Translations under genes and position numbers: made by a program
Part shown: positions 5,367-5,370 of the stretch, piece after piece
Layout of the letters: each line of letters begins with the position of its first letter
How positions within the stretch are numbered: the stretch's first letter is position 1
Source: Candidatus Daviesbacteria bacterium
Lineage (GTDB): Bacteria > Patescibacteria > Microgenomatia > Daviesbacterales > UBA10151
Length of the DNA stretch: 5,370 nt
Assembly: GCA_030648435.1 (NCBI GenBank)
Contig: JAUSHE010000016.1
Coordinates: 1 to 5,370, forward strand
Reading direction: 5' to 3'
Notes under the pieces: model-generated
The model's database searches: none
What the model saw: only the letters and a program-made list of their open reading frames with translations
What the model was told of the DNA's origin: nothing

Positions 5367-5370
5367 TTAA

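Noticed and set aside
1..5370. A new defence or mobile system in the window
   Set aside because: Every gene belongs to a known housekeeping family with intact motifs, and there are no transposase, integrase, toxin-antitoxin or CRISPR signs; the interest lies in the regulatory layout.

Overview
The window is a compact, rather AT-rich bacterial segment. Five protein genes all lie on the minus strand, so it reads right to left: a membrane-anchored cyclophilin-type peptidyl-prolyl isomerase (4694-5323), the repressor nrdR (4167-4607), the adenosylcobalamin-dependent class II ribonucleotide reductase nrdJ (1675-4170), a cob(I)alamin adenosyltransferase of the CobA/CobO/BtuR family (1138-1665), and the N-terminal 369 codons of the ATP-dependent protease Lon, cut by the left window edge (1-1109). 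No stretch longer than about 80 bases lacks a gene. I see no RNA gene, insertion sequence, CRISPR array or phage gene.

The organism is not identified by any marker here. The tight packing, a B12-dependent reductase as the visible RNR, an adenosyltransferase without other cobalamin synthesis genes, and a one-helix cyclophilin with a Ser/Pro-rich linker fit a small-genome bacterium of the Patescibacteria/CPR type, perhaps Microgenomates. That placement is an inference of low to moderate confidence.

The core is an nrdR-nrdJ-cobO operon. nrdR and nrdJ overlap by four bases (ATGA), and cobO starts 9 nt after nrdJ stops. NrdR is the RNR repressor, NrdJ makes deoxyribonucleotides with adenosylcobalamin, and CobO/BtuR attaches the adenosyl group to the corrin, so repressor, enzyme and cofactor maturation sit in one unit. 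The 77-bp gap before nrdR holds a consensus -35 (TTGACA) and an extended -10, with a strong NrdR box directly upstream of the -35 and a weaker box over the -10, separated by exactly 15 bp. The operon therefore appears to be autoregulated.

In the 28-bp gap before lon, a near-perfect CIRCE element (16 of 18 arm bases, 9-bp spacer) lies inside the lon promoter and reaches into the cobO stop codon. This predicts HrcA heat-shock control of Lon. The apparent -10 boxes of the cyclophilin gene and lon both end exactly 10 nt before the ATG, and that of nrdR ends 12 nt before its likely GTG. None of the three has a Shine-Dalgarno sequence, which suggests leaderless or near-leaderless mRNAs. A 20-bp imperfect palindrome between the cyclophilin gene and nrdR resembles a dispersed intergenic repeat.
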